A DNA stretch of 64,000 nt, taken from NCBI GenBank assembly GCA_947069175.1, contig CAMTDV010000007.1:53954083-54018082 (forward strand). The letters run 5' to 3'. A program made the position numbers and the translations under genes. Each line of letters starts with the position of its first letter. Position 1 is the stretch's first letter. Below the pieces are notes generated by a model. The model saw only the letters and a list, made by a program, of their open reading frames with translations. It was not told where the DNA came from and did no database searches. Source of the DNA: Scalesia atractyloides. Taxonomy: Eukaryota; Streptophyta; Magnoliopsida; Asterales; Asteraceae. Below, one piece after another: positions 1 through 10,368 of the stretch.

Positions 1-241
1 GCCCCAAATTACCAATCAGTGTATTTATTTATGATCTTTTGATTTTACATTTTTGTTCATTGTTTTAAACATTAGAATTTATAATATATATATATTATGT
101 AGTGTGTGTGTGTATAATAATAATAGTAACAAAGGTTTAGAATAAATTTAATAAAATAAATAAGCAACTAAATATTAAATATATATAATTAGTAAATAAT
201 TTATCTTATAATAATTAAAATAATTAAAATAAATAAAAAGA

Positions 242-320
242 GGGTGAACTGGGATCGAACCTGGGTTCCCCCGAACACTCACACACTACAAACACCACTG
301 GACTACACGCACTGTTGTGC
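242..320 (-). other. Antisense tRNA-like module (T1) in LTR-A
   Basis: Read on the minus strand, this has an A-box match TAGTCCAGTGG (295-305, 11 of 11 to TRGYNNARNNG), then a B box beginning GGTTCGATCCC (around 251-261). The spacing is tRNA-like. It lies upstream of the TATA box, so in U3. There is no acceptor stem, so it is not a functional tRNA gene. Confidence 0.7.
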
Positions 321-555
321 AAAGTTTAGATTTCTAAATCTTTTATGGTGAACCTAAGTTGAACCTGCACCTATATCCGAAACCAGCGCGCATCTTTTCT
401 CTCCGTCATCGAGTATGTTTGGTAAATTGGAATTTACCGGTAACCCACGCGTATTGCCTTCCAACTAACAGCTGTTCAATCTATATTTGGTAAATTTCTT
501 GATTGAACCCGCTTGTCAAACAATCAGAACCCGAAATCAAATCCTCGAACACCCC

Positions 556-563
556 TATAAATA
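556..563 (+). promoter_or_regulatory. TATA box of LTR-A
   Basis: TATAAATA follows a C-rich stretch. The same site with the same context occurs in both other Gyp1-type LTRs (2268 and 10065), so it is probably the pol II core promoter of the LTR. Confidence 0.65.
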
Positions 564-849
564 CTAAACCGAGATCACACTCTCAACTCGCTCAAAGACA
601 CCTCAAAGTTTTACCTGTTCAGTCGAATCCACCTTCGCGAATCCTCTGCGGAATTCAGCAGTTACGGAACCAAGCCACCGCCGATTCAATTTGGTAGACT
701 CCCTGTTCTTTTGTTATTTATTTAAATCATGTATGTTAATCAGAATCAAAATGAACAGGTTTGGGCGGGTAACCATGGTCGGTTAAAATCAAAATGAAGA
801 AGATGAAGTGCGGTGAATATATATAATTACAATATTTAAGTTTATAGTC

Positions 850-1298
850 GGGTTAAGCACCCCGCCCAACTGGTTGGCCGGGTGCAAACCAAACCCACGG
901 TTGTTGGTTCGATCCCACGCACACACCCGGTTCAATTGATTTAATCACCCTTTTTAATTTAACACATCAGTATAAACCTATTTAGTATATAAGTATAATT
1001 AAATTTCAAGAATAATTGGGTTAGACACCCAGCCCAGTTGGTCGGGCTGGGTGCAATCTACAACAGAGACCTGGGGATCGAAACTCTTGGTGCGGCCGGT
1101 CTGAACTAGTTTATTCCTTTTTAAAAATTTAAATGACCCCCCACAAGTGTGTATTCAATCCACTTCACTCACATTACAAGCGCTTCCTGTATAATATAAT
1201 TAAAATTGGGTTTATTTCGGGTTAGACACGTGGCTCAGTTGGAAGAACTGCGTGCACGCAACCGAGAGGTCCCTGGTTCGAGCCTCACACACGCATGC
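850..1298 (+). other. Three sense tRNA-like modules (T2-T4) in LTR-A
   Basis: Modules lie at about 850-930, 1018-1098 and 1219-1298. Each starts with GGGTTAGACAC or GGGTTAAGCAC, forms a long D-arm-like hairpin around (A)GTTGG or ACTGG, and carries a TTCGA-type B box 40-50 bases later. T3 here reads GGATCGAAAC rather than the usual B box. AT-rich spacers with shared words (ATAATTAAA) separate them, suggesting amplification of one ~170-bp unit. Confidence 0.65.
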
Positions 1299-1607
1299 AA
1301 ATCCCACTGTTCGACCGGTCTGACAACCCCCTTGTCAGATTGACAAGTTTTTATTTTATTTTATTTTCCTATTTTATTTTATTCTCAAATTATGGATTTA
1401 TATTAATGTCTAATATACAAAATCAATAAAAATTGCTAAAAATATAGGGTTTAAAATACCAAAAAAACCCCAACAATAACTTAAAAATCTAAACACAGGT
1501 TTTTAACCAAAAAGTTAGTTTTATTTATTTATTGAGTTATCGCGTTAATTTTTAGGTTAGTACTTTCTCGTCGATTAAATTTCCAACTCGTGCGCTCTCT
1601 TTACCTT

Positions 1608-1622
1608 TGTTACTATTATTAT

Positions 1623-1660
<38 letters not shown>

Positions 1661-1688
1661 TATAAATATATATATATGTAGGGGATAC
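1608..1688. repeat. Inverted LTR-head fragment with AC/AT microsatellite and a polypurine-tract copy
   Basis: At 1608 the LTR-A match stops and the sequence becomes the reverse complement of the LTR head (CCTTTGTTACTATTATTAT against ATAATAATAGTAACAAAGG at 118-137 and 1830-1850). An (AC)n run (about 1625-1659) and an (AT)n run follow. The stretch ends in GTAGGGGATAC, the same bases that precede the 3' LTR at 9476-9486. So a normally internal polypurine tract (PPT) sits in front of the 5' LTR. Confidence 0.7.
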
Positions 1689-1955
1689 TGTAACATTTAT
1701 GTAATTCGGGTTTCGAAAACTCGCCCCAAATTACCGATCAGTGTATTTATTTATGATCTTTTGATTTTACATTTTTGTTCATTGTTTTAAACATTAGAAT
1801 ATAATATATATATATATGTGTGTGTTGTATAATAATAATAGTAACAAAGGTTTAGAATAAATTTAATAAAATAAATAAGCAACTAAATATTAAATATATA
1901 TAATTAGTAAATAATTTATCTTAATATAATTAAAATAATTAAAATAAATAAAAAG

Positions 1956-2034
1956 AGGGTGAACGGGGATCGAACCTGGGTTCCCCCGACACTCACACAC
2001 TACAAACACCACTGGACTACACGCACTGTTGTGC
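1956..2034 (-). other. Antisense tRNA-like module (T1), Gyp1 5' LTR
   Basis: The minus strand reads A box TAGTCCAGTGG, then B box GGTTCGATCCC, as in LTR-A. The T-arm-like pairing is AACCCAGG against CCCCG and is weaker than in the 3' LTR copy, where the stem reads CCCGGG. Confidence 0.7.
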
Positions 2035-2267
2035 AAAGTTTAGATTTCTAAATCTTTTATGGTGAACCTAAGTTGAACCTGCAATTATATCCGAAACCAC
2101 GCGCATCTTTTCTCTCCGTCATCGAGTATGTTTGGTAAATTGGAATTTACCGGTAACCCACGCATATTGCCTTCCAACTAACAGCTGTTCAATCTATATT
2201 TGGTAAATTTCTTGATTGAACCCGCTATCAAACAATCAGAACCCGAAATCAAATCCCCGAACACCCC

Positions 2268-2275
2268 TATAAATA
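2268..2275 (+). promoter_or_regulatory. TATA box of Gyp1 5' LTR
   Basis: TATAAATA lies about 580 bp into the LTR. If it is used, transcription would start near 2300, which puts modules T2-T4 and the intron-like segment inside the transcribed leader. Confidence 0.65.
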
Positions 2276-2553
2276 CTAAACCGAGATCACACTCTCAACT
2301 CGCTCAAAGACACCTCAAAGTTTACCCTGTTCAGTCGAATCCACCTCGTCGCCGGAATTCAGCAGTACTGGAACCAAGCCACCGCCGGTTCAATTTGGTA
2401 GACTCCCTGTTCTTTTGTTATTTATTTAAATCATGTATGTTAATCAGAATCAAAATGAACAGGTTTGGGCGGGTAACCATGGTTGGTTAAAATCAAAATG
2501 AAGAAGATGAAGTGCGGTGAATATATATAATTACAATATTTAAGTTTATAGTC

Positions 2554-2970
2554 GGGTTAAGCACCCCGCCCAACTGGTTAGGCCGGGTGCAAACCAAACC
2601 CACGGTTGTTGGTTCGATCCCACGCACACACCCGGTTCAATTGATTTAATCACCCTTTTTAATTTAACACATCAGTATAAACCTATTTAGTATATAAGTA
2701 TAATTAAATTTCAAGAATAATTGGGTTAGACACCCAGCCCAGTTGGTCGGGCTGGGTGCAATCTACAACAGAGACCTGGGGTTCGAAACTCTTGGTGCGG
2801 CCGGTCTGAACCAGTTATTCCATTTTAAAAATTTAAATGAATTTGAATAAACTTAACTAGTGTATAAATATAATTAAAATTGGGTTTATTTCGGGTTAGA
2901 CACGTAGCTCAGTTGGAAGAGCTGCGTGCACGCAACCGAGAATTCCCGGGTTCGAGCCCACACACGCATG
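2554..2970 (+). other. Three sense tRNA-like modules (T2-T4), Gyp1 5' LTR
   Basis: T2 at 2554-2635, with B box GGTTCGATCCC. T3 at 2723-2804, with the hairpin CACCCAGCCC / GGGCTGGGTG around AGTTGGTC. T4 at 2893-2970, with A box TAGCTCAGTTG (11 of 11), the hairpin CACGTAGCTC / GAGCTGCGTG around AGTTGGAA, and B box GGTTCGAGCCC (11 of 11). No acceptor stem or anticodon arm is convincing. Confidence 0.75.
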
Positions 2971-3297
2971 CAAATCCCACTGTTCGACCGGTCTGACAAC
3001 CCCCTTGTTAGACTGACAAGTTTTTATTTTATTTTATTTTCCTATTTTATTTTATTCTTAAATTGTGGATTTATATTAATGTCTAATTAAAAAAATCAAT
3101 AAAAATTGCTAAAAATATAGGGTTTAAAATACCAAAAAACCCCAACATAACTTAAAATCTAAACACAGGTTTTTTAACCAACAAGTTATTTTATTTATTT
3201 ATTGAGTTATCGCGTTATTATTTTTAGGTTAGAACTTTCTCGTCGATTAAATTTCCAACTCGTGCGCTCTCTTTACCACTCAAGAATACGCACCTAG

Positions 3298-3749
3298 GTG
3301 AGTGAATCTCTACAAATTCTCCATTTTAATTATGTTTTGGGGTGTATCATGTGTCGTACCATTTCTTTATTTTATTTAACGCTCGTGCTAACATCATTTT
3401 GGGACCAAATGTGTATTGTTCATTATGTGGCTTATATGTGGATTCATTTTATCATTTCAGTGCAATCATTTCATTAGGCCCATCAGTTCCTCATGGGATA
3501 CGGGTTGAGCATCAGGTGCCTCATTAGATCAGCTCCTTTCATTGAGCCGTGATCTCACATACATCATCCATTATGTCATATGTTCATACAGTGTGGTTTG
3601 TGATTTGTTACATATATACATTTGTTCACATGTGATTTATGCACAATCTTATTTAAACAACAATAAAATTCATTTACTTAAATGTTTTATCAAGGTTCAC
3701 TCGCCAACTTTTGTTGACCAAAATTTCTTCTGTTTTACGCATGACCCAG
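3298..3749 (+). other. Intron-like segment with terminal inverted-repeat arms, Gyp1 5' LTR
   Basis: The donor context is CTAG|GTGAGTG and the acceptor context CCCAG|GTGATC. Just inside the ends lie TGTATCATGTGT (3343-3354) and a decayed partner ACGCATGACCCA (3737-3748). The same layout is cleaner in Gyp2 and LTR-H. In the Gyp1 3' LTR the donor has decayed (GATTAGTG) but both arms remain (11161-11172, 11556-11567). Splicing is inferred from the motifs only. Confidence 0.45.
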
Positions 3750-3886
3750 GTGATCAAGTTGAGGAAAGAAACACCTAGGATGGCCTTAGAAGAATAATCA
3801 AGTTATTGCGTTGGAACAATCGTTTGTTTTATTGTTTGTACTTGTATGAAATTTCGTGTTGGATATTTGAAATTAAATTTGAATTT

Positions 3887-3892
3887 AATAAA
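3887..3892 (+). promoter_or_regulatory. Polyadenylation signal candidate (AATAAA)
   Basis: AATAAA sits in the block GAATTTAATAAATATGAAAC, which is conserved in Gyp1 and Gyp2 LTRs about 90 bp before the LTR end, a reasonable place for the poly(A) signal near the R/U5 border. Confidence 0.45.
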
Positions 3893-3982
3893 TATGAAAC
3901 TTATTAGTAAATATCATGAGCTTTGGTGATAACCCAATCATGCTCCAACTTTTATTTCGCTGCGGGTCAGGGTGTGACAGAT

Positions 3983-3994
3983 TGGTATCAGAGC
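3983..3994 (+). promoter_or_regulatory. Gyp1 primer binding site (initiator-Met tRNA type)
   Basis: TGGTATCAGAGC begins four bases after the LTR end. It is the standard complement of the 3' end of plant initiator methionine tRNA used by many Ty1/copia and chromovirus elements. Confidence 0.9.
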
Positions 3995-4816
3995 TTGTGA
4001 CTATAGGGATATAGGATAGGTTATTAGACCCTTAGAGCCTATACTATAGTTGATTAGAATTTTTAATTGTTTATGTGTTACATGCAAAATTCATGATGTT
4101 TATATGTTTCATGTTTATTTTCACACACAATATTATGCAAGCACTCTCACAAGTACATGTTAATATGCAATGCTCATCATAGTTCATATCTTCACAACGT
4201 ATCATATCTATGAAAGCACACACCTCACGATTTCACAATTTTCATGATTTCTTTTCAAAGATTTTTGCAATGTTTTCATAATTTTCAAATCACATCAAAG
4301 TGAGTTTTCATGACAGGCATGTAGTAACTGGAAGGGTACGAGTACCGGTAGTCAGAACGTCCTGTCTAGGCTTGGCATTCGTATAAATCCAAAATAAAGG
4401 ACTAGTTTGCTTACCTGGGGACTAACGATGAGAGTACGAAGGACCTAGTAGGCCAAAGTATGCTATACCAAACGTCGTGTGAACTAACCCCACTTTGAGT
4501 TGTCATTGTGTCTACACCTGGACACCCTCCGACCTTACATCTCGCAATCATGTTTTACGATTTCGGGTGATGCGAGTGTTAACCAGCCGACACCAATGTG
4601 AACCTTACCAAGCCCAATAGCCATGGGGGCCCACATGAGTATACATGCTATGGTATGGGAGACATTTAGAGGCCCAAACATGAGCAAGCCCAAGACATCC
4701 TATGGATGTAGTTATGTTATTTTCAGTTATTTATAAATGTTGTTTTCATTCTCTTTACGACACATGACACCTAGAAAATTCTCAAACTCACAATCTCCCT
4801 ACATATATTCCTGTAG
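3995..4816 (+). other. Gyp1 untranslated leader, strongly conserved with Gyp2
   Basis: No long reading frame. The stretch about 4311-4660 is nearly base-for-base the same as about 48760-49120 in Gyp2, by eye more alike than the flanking leader and at least as alike as the coding parts. It includes the palindrome-like GGTACGAGTACC. The ATG of gag follows at 4817. Likely roles, by analogy with other retroelements, are packaging, dimerisation or translation control; none is shown here. Confidence 0.7.
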
Positions 4817-6170
4817 ATGTCTGCTAGACACTTAAGAGGAGGTAGGAGGTCAGGAAGGTCAAGCGAATGCATGGCCATGCAAATTGCTCAACAAATGGCT
4901 GCGGTACTTCCTGACATCGTACTACGAGTTCAACAAGCTCTCGCCGCAAACCCCATTAACCCTCCAAACCAAGAAGGCCAAAACATCGCGAACCCTCCTC
5001 CAAAAACCACTAAATGCACCTACAAGCACTTAAAGTCCTGCGATCCCCCAAAATATGAAGGGACTTAGGGTGTCACCGCTCTCCTCCACTGGTTTGTGGA
5101 GATGGAAAACACCTTTCTCAATTGCGACTGTCCTGAGGATCGTAAGGTACGTTACGAAACTGGAAGATTGTTGGGGTAGCCCTTACCTGGTGGAACACGG
5201 AAAAAGGTAAGAGGGGTGTGGAAGATGCCATGGCCTTATCATGGGAGGAATTGAGGGAATTAAAATGACAAGACGCTTCTTCAAAAAGCTTGAAGATGAA
5301 TTCTATTCTTTAAAGCAAAAGGAAGGGGATCACACCACCTACAACAAGAGGTTTCTTGAATTGAACCAGATGGTTCCCAATTTGTTCACCCCATTATACC
5401 GCTTAATCGAGCACTACATTCGAGGCCTACCCTCGAAAATCCAAGATTCGGTTTTAAGCATTTCTCCTGCAATACTCGAAGCCGCAATGGAATTAGCGAC
5501 GGAACTTACGGAAAATCGCATTCGTAATGGTGATTTTAAAGATGAAAAGAAGAGAACGATTGTCAAAACCCCAACTCCAACCCCATCTGGTTCCTCCTCA
5601 AAGTTTGCTGGAAAGAGGAAGCGAAATGGCAAAAACTGCGCCGTCACCCAAACCAACCCTCCCATCACTGCTGCGACAATCACGCAAGTCGCCCCTCCAG
5701 CCGCACCATTCAAAAGGCCATACACTGGCCCACACCCAAAGTGTAACCGTTGCCAAGACCATCACCCTCCTGAGAACCCTTGCCAACATTGCACAAGTTG
5801 TGGCCGTGCAGGTCACACTATCCAAACCTGCCGTACACTTCAGCAATCAAACCGCAATCAGCCTCCAACCCAAACCCAAAACCAAATAGTTGGCCAAGCC
5901 CAACAACCCTTACTTATACCACCTGCACAACCCACAGCCCAACCTTACTACCAGCCCAACTACCCCATTATGCAACCCATACGAGCCTGTTTTAATTGTG
6001 GGGACCCAACCCACTTCAGAAATACTTGCCCACACCTGGTGAACATCATCAATGCCCAAGCCCAAGCAAACCCGGTGAACCAAGCTAATCAGGCTCCTCC
6101 ACCTGCTAGAGGAAGGGCCTTCAATATCAACGCCAACCAAGCAAGTGCGGACAACAATGTAGTCAATGGT
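4817..6170 (+). pseudogene. gag: Gyp1 gag (capsid and nucleocapsid), broken
   Basis: The start follows TGTAG and matches the start of the Gyp2 copy (MSARQQRGG there, MSARHLRGG here). The first 83 codons end at an in-frame TAG (5066) where Gyp2 has lysine. Frame changes near 5165 and 5265 follow, the second beside a short deletion. The capsid core resumes (KKLEDEFYSLKQKEGDHT, FLELNQMVPNL). Two CX2CX4HX4C zinc knuckles are intact: CTSCGRAGHTIQTC (5790-5831) and CFNCGDPTHFRNTC (5988-6029), separated by a Pro/Gln-rich linker. The product would form the virus-like particle and bind the RNA. The lesions make an intact gag impossible. Confidence 0.85.
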
Positions 6171-6600
6171 ACGTTTCTCATAAATGGTAGTTATGCATCC
6201 ATATTATTCGATACTGGTGCGGATAAGAGCTTTGTATCCTTAGAATTCGAATCTATTCTCGACCTACCTCGTGTTAGTCTCGCTGAACCGCTCACGGTGG
6301 AATTGCGGACGAAGAACCCATTTCGCTAAATTCTATTATACGTGATTGCACTCTTACCCTAAATGATCATGACTTCTCGATTGACCTCATTCCTATGAAA
6401 TTGGGAAGTTTCGATGTTATCATCGGTATGGACTGGCTCACCAGCATCACACCGAAGTGGTGTGCCATGAAAAGTTCATTCGTATCCCTCTCGCCAATGG
6501 TCAGACTCTACGTATCTTCGGAGAAACTCCTTCGAAAGGGCTCAAATTGATGTCCTGTCTTCAAGCTCGAAGATATCTTCACAAGGATTACGTCGCATTT
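6171..6600 (+). pseudogene. Gyp1 aspartic protease, broken
   Basis: The catalytic loop reads LFDTGADKSFVS (about 6206-6240), a normal DTG active site, in frame with the zinc-knuckle part of gag. The frame ends at 6329 after a small deletion relative to Gyp2. The later protease motif GMDWL (about 6427) is followed by a further shift inside the segment that reads SHHHAEVV in Gyp2. It would cut the Gag-Pol polyprotein. Borders with gag and RT are approximate. Confidence 0.75.
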
Positions 6601-7960
6601 CTAGCCCACATCGTCACGAAGGAAGGAAAAGAAAGGAAGCTCGAAGATATTCCAGTCGTGAAAGAATTTCCGCAAGTTTTTCCCGACGACGTTTCAGGAC
6701 TTCCTCCTGTGCGAGAAGTTGAATTTCGAATTGATCTTGTGCCTGGCGCTACACCATCGCAAAATCTCCTTATAGGTTAGCCCCATCCGAAATGCAAGAG
6801 TTGGCCAGTCAGCTGCAAGAGCTGACTGACAAAGGATTCATACGTCCTAGCTCGTCGCCTTGGGGTTCACCTGTTCTTTTTGTGAAGAAGAAGGATGGAA
6901 CGTTTCGCATGTGCATTGACTATAGAGAGCTCAACAAGTTGACCGTATCACTATCCTTTGCCTCGTATTTATGACCTGCTAGACCAACTTCAAGGCGCCA
7001 CTGTTTTTCCAAAATCGACCTTCGCTCTGGTTATCATCAGCTTAGAGTGCGCGAAGAAGATATTCCAAAAACTGCCTTTCGAACTCGTTTTGGTCATTAC
7101 GAGTTCATGGTTATGCCCTTTAGTTTAACCAACGCCCCCGCTGTCTTCATGGATTTAATGAATAGGGTATGCAAACCCTATCTCGACCGTTTTGTCATAG
7201 TCTTCATCGACGATATCCTTATCTACTCCAAGTCAAAATCCGATCATGAGCGACATCTTCGACTCATTCTTACACTCTTAAGGACTGAAAGGCTTTACGC
7301 TAAGTTCTCAAAACGCGAATTCTGGTTAAGAGAGGTATAATTTCTTGGTCACATCGTCAATGACAAAGGGATTCATGTCGATCCTTCAAAAATCAAGGCA
7401 GTACGAGAATGGCAAGCGCCACGTACCCCTACCGAAGTTAGGTCGTTTCTTGGCTTGGCTGGTTATTATCGACGCTTCATTGCCAATTTCTCTCGTATCG
7501 CTGTTCCACTCACGGCCTTGACTCACAAGGGAAAACCTTTCATTTGGGGACCCAAGCAAGAGAAGGCCTTCCAAACTTTGAAGCAAAAGCTTTGTGACGC
7601 ACCTATCCTTACACTCCCTGAGGGTTGCGAAGATTTTGTGGTTTATTGCGACGCGTCAGGGCAAGGGTTAGGCTGTGTTCTGATGCAAAGAGGAAAGGTG
7701 ATAGCCTATGCCTCTAGGCAACTCAAAGTACATGAGAAGAACTACGCCACCCACGATCTGGAACTTGGAGTTGTCGTGTTCGCTCTCAAGATATGGAGGC
7801 ATTATCTCTATGGTACCAAGTGTGAAATATACACTGACCATAAGAGTCTCCAACATATCTTCAATAAAAAGAGTTGAACATGAGGTAACGAAGATGGTTC
7901 GAACTTCTCAATGATTACGACTGTGAGATTCGATATCATTCTGGCAAGGCAAACGTTGTG
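6601..7960 (+). pseudogene. Gyp1 reverse transcriptase and RNase H, broken
   Basis: RT motifs in order: GFIRPSSSPWGSPVLFVKKK, FRMCIDYRELNKL (frame lost near 6945), RTRFGHYEFMVMPF, and the catalytic FIDDILIYS (about 7202). A TAA at 7338 replaces a glutamine codon, then VDPSKIKAVREW and AGYYRRFI lead into RNase H. RNase H keeps VVYCDASGQGLG (first acidic residue, about 7640), YASRQLK, LELG and YTDHKSLQ, and breaks near 7870. At least four lesions are seen, some outside Gyp2, so the two copies decayed independently. Confidence 0.85.
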
Positions 7961-9451
7961 GTGGATGCACTTAGTCGAAAGGGTTATGCGAACTCCATTC
8001 ATCTTCTATGTTCGCAAATTGTAACCGACAACAAAGATCGAATACGGACAGCTCAACATATTTCCGTAACAGAAAATGACGTACGCGGCGAGCTGTCATG
8101 TGGAGCTGAACTCAAAATTGAAACCAAATCTGATGGTATTCTATACTATTTAAACCGTATTTGGATTCTCGATCGTGACAACCTTCGTGACTTCCTCATG
8201 AATGAGGCACACAAAACACGATACTCTGTACACCCAGGAGCCAACAAGATGTATCAAGACTTACGATACACCTACTGGTGGCCTGGCATGAAGAAGGATA
8301 TCATTGTCTTTGTTTCCAAGTGCCTTACATGCTCTAAAGTAAAAGCTGAACATCAAAGACCTTCAGGACTTCTGGTTCAACCCGAAATACCTGTATGGAA
8401 GTGGGAAAACATAACCATGGACTTCATTACTGAGTTACCTCGCACCTCCAGTGGGTATGACACCATATGGGTAATCATTGATCGTCTCACAAAGTCAACT
8501 CACTTCATTCCGATTCGCGAGGACTTCAAAATGAGAAGTTAGCTCGTATTACATCAGCGAGATCGTAAGCCGTCATGGTGTATCATTAAGCATCATATCA
8601 GACCGTGATGGTCGTTTCACTTCACGCACATGGCGAGCCGTGCAAACTGCTTTGGGTACACGTTTAGACCTCAGCACCGCCTTTCACCCTCAGACTCACC
8701 ATCCAAACCCTCGAAGACATGCTTCGAGCATGTGTCATAGATTTCAAAGGGAATTGGGACGCTCATCTACCGTTAGTCGAGTTTTTGTACAACAATAGCT
8801 ATCATTCAAGTATCGGCATGGCTCCTTTCGAAGCTTTATATGGTCGTAAATGCTGATCTCCAGTATGTTGGCACGAAATTGGTGAAGCGCAAATCACCGG
8901 ACCTGAATTGATTCAAGAAACAACCGACAAAATCCTCCAAATTCGAAACAATCTTCTAGCGGCTCAAAGTCGTCAAAAGAGTTATGCTGACAAACAACGA
9001 AAGCCCTTGGAGTTTGGCGTTGGTGATCAAGTACTTTTGAAAGTATCACCGTGGAAGGGAGTGGTTCGTTTTGCCAAAAGGGCAAGCTAGCACCACGCTA
9101 TGTAGGACCTTTCAAGATACTCGAAAGAGTAGGTCCTGTAGCATGCAAGCTTGACCTACCAGAAGAACTTAATTGAATTCATCCCACGTTCCACGTATCA
9201 AACTTGAAAAAGTGCCTCGCCTAAGAAAATCTCCATATCCCTCTAGAAGATTTTCAAGTTGATGAGTCAATGCACTTCATTGAAAGACCAGAAGAGATCA
9301 TGGATTTTGGTGAGAAGCGTTTAAGGCGAAGGCGTATTCCAATCGTTAGGGTGCGTTGGGAGCCAAAACAAGGGCCCGAGTTTACTTGGGAACGTGAAGA
9401 CTCAATGCACGAAAAATACCCGCATCTTTTCCCAGTTACATCTACTACTTA
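7961..9451 (+). pseudogene. Gyp1 integrase with C-terminal chromodomain-like tail, broken
   Basis: The H2C2 zinc domain (HPGANKM through CLTCSKVKAEHQRP) and the first catalytic Asp (ITMDFITELP, about 8415) are in one frame to 8542. A lost base then shifts it. The second acidic motif (SDRDGRFTSR, about 8598-8630) is still readable. The stretch that should carry DGQSE is shortened near 8695. A TGA lies at about 8852. The GPF/Y-like region (SPWKGVVRF, PRYVGPFKILERVG) and the tail ending KYPHLFP are split over two or three frames. The tail resembles the degenerate chromodomain of Tekay-type elements. Confidence 0.85.
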
Positions 9452-9473
9452 AATTTCGGGACGAAATTTCTAA

Positions 9474-9486
9474 ATGTAGGGGATAC
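9474..9486 (+). promoter_or_regulatory. Gyp1 polypurine tract
   Basis: The bases ATGTAGGGGATAC directly precede the 3' LTR. The G-rich core would prime plus-strand DNA. The same bases also sit, unexpectedly, in front of the 5' LTR at 1678-1688. Confidence 0.7.
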
Positions 9487-9598
9487 TGTAACATTTATGT
9501 AAATGGGTTTCGAAAACCCGCCCCAAATTACCGATCAGTGTATTTATTTATGATCTTTTGATTTTACATTTTTGTTCATTGTTTTAAACATTAGAATT

Positions 9599-9641
<43 letters not shown>

Positions 9642-9769
9642 TTATAATAATAATAGTAACAAAGGTTTAGAATAAATTTAATAAAATAAATAAGCAACTA
9701 AATATTAAATATATATAATTACTAAATAATTTATCTTAATATAATTAAAATAATTAAAATAAATAAAAA

Positions 9770-9849
9770 GAGGGTGAACGGGGATCGAACCCGGGTTCCC
9801 CGGACACTCACACACTACAAACACCACTGGACAACACGCACTGTTGTGC
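9770..9849 (-). other. Antisense tRNA-like module (T1), Gyp1 3' LTR
   Basis: As at 1956-2034, but the T-arm side reads AACCCGGGTTCGATCCCCG, giving a better paired stem. The A box has one change (TTGTCCAGTGG). Confidence 0.65.
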
Positions 9850-10368
9850 AAAGTTTAGATTTCTAAATCTTTTATGGTGAACCTAATTTGAAACCAGCAC
9901 GCATCTTTTCTCTCCGTCATCGAGTATGTTTGGTAAATTGGAATTTACCGGTAACCCATGCATATTGCCTTCCAACTAACAGCTGTTCAATCTATATTTG
10001 GTAAATTTTTGATTGAACCCGCTGTCAAACAATCAGAACCCGAAATCAAATTCCCGAACACCCCTATAAATACTAAACCGAGATCACACTCTCAACTCGC
10101 TCAAAGACACCTCAAAGTTTACCCTGTTCAGTCGAATCCACCTCGTCGCCGGAATTTTCTTCTTGCCAGAATTCAGCAGTTACCGGAACCAAGCCACCGC
10201 CGGTTCAATTTGGTAGACTCCCTATTCTTTTGTTATTTATTTAAATCATGTATGTTAATCAGAATCAAAATGAACAGGTTTGGGCGGGTAACCATGGTCG
10301 GTTAAAAATCAAAATGAAGAAGATGAAGTGCGGTGAATATTATACTTACAATATTTAAGTTTACAGTC

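Larger units (their letters stand above)
1..1607 (+). repeat. LTR-A: truncated LTR of the Gyp1 family
   Basis: This block matches the Gyp1 5' LTR from about LTR position 35 onward. Its first bases recur at 1723 and 9521, and its last bases (the motif ending in gtgcgctctctttac) recur near 3270 and 11090. It therefore covers the first ~70% of an LTR and lacks the intron-like part and the TGTGACA end. It carries the same TATA box and the same four tRNA-like modules as the full copies. It could be the broken 3' LTR of a neighbouring copy to the left, or the product of an aberrant integration. The left edge of the window cuts it. Confidence 0.85.
1689..3979 (+). repeat. Gyp1 5' LTR
   Basis: It begins TGTAACATTT and ends TGTGACA, 2291 bp, and matches 9487-11797 throughout. 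In order it holds antisense module T1, the TATA box, sense modules T2-T4, a donor-like site at 3298, the 12-bp inverted-repeat arms, an acceptor-like site at 3749 and an AATAAA signal at 3887. The TTGAATTTAATAAATATGA block and the terminal CTGCGGGTC-GGGGTGTGACA type end are shared with the Gyp2 LTR. Confidence 0.9.

Noticed and set aside
503..697. Small protein beginning MNPLVKQSEPEIK, also at 2200-2490 and 9958-10305
   Set aside because: It is the same U3/leader sequence read in three LTR copies, with different ends and shifted frames. It spans the TATA box, so it is not a coding gene.
1620..1680. CRISPR-like or telomere-like repeat
   Set aside because: These are plain (AC)n and (AT)n microsatellites. 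No repeat-spacer order is present.
2893..2970. Genuine nuclear tRNA gene (A and B boxes match)
   Set aside because: There is no paired acceptor stem or clear anticodon arm. The sequence recurs in every LTR copy at the same place, so it is an LTR module and not a tRNA gene.
5414..5725. Minus-strand frame of 103 codons opposite Gyp1 gag
   Set aside because: It is a shadow of the gag frame. It has no family likeness and is not kept in Gyp2.
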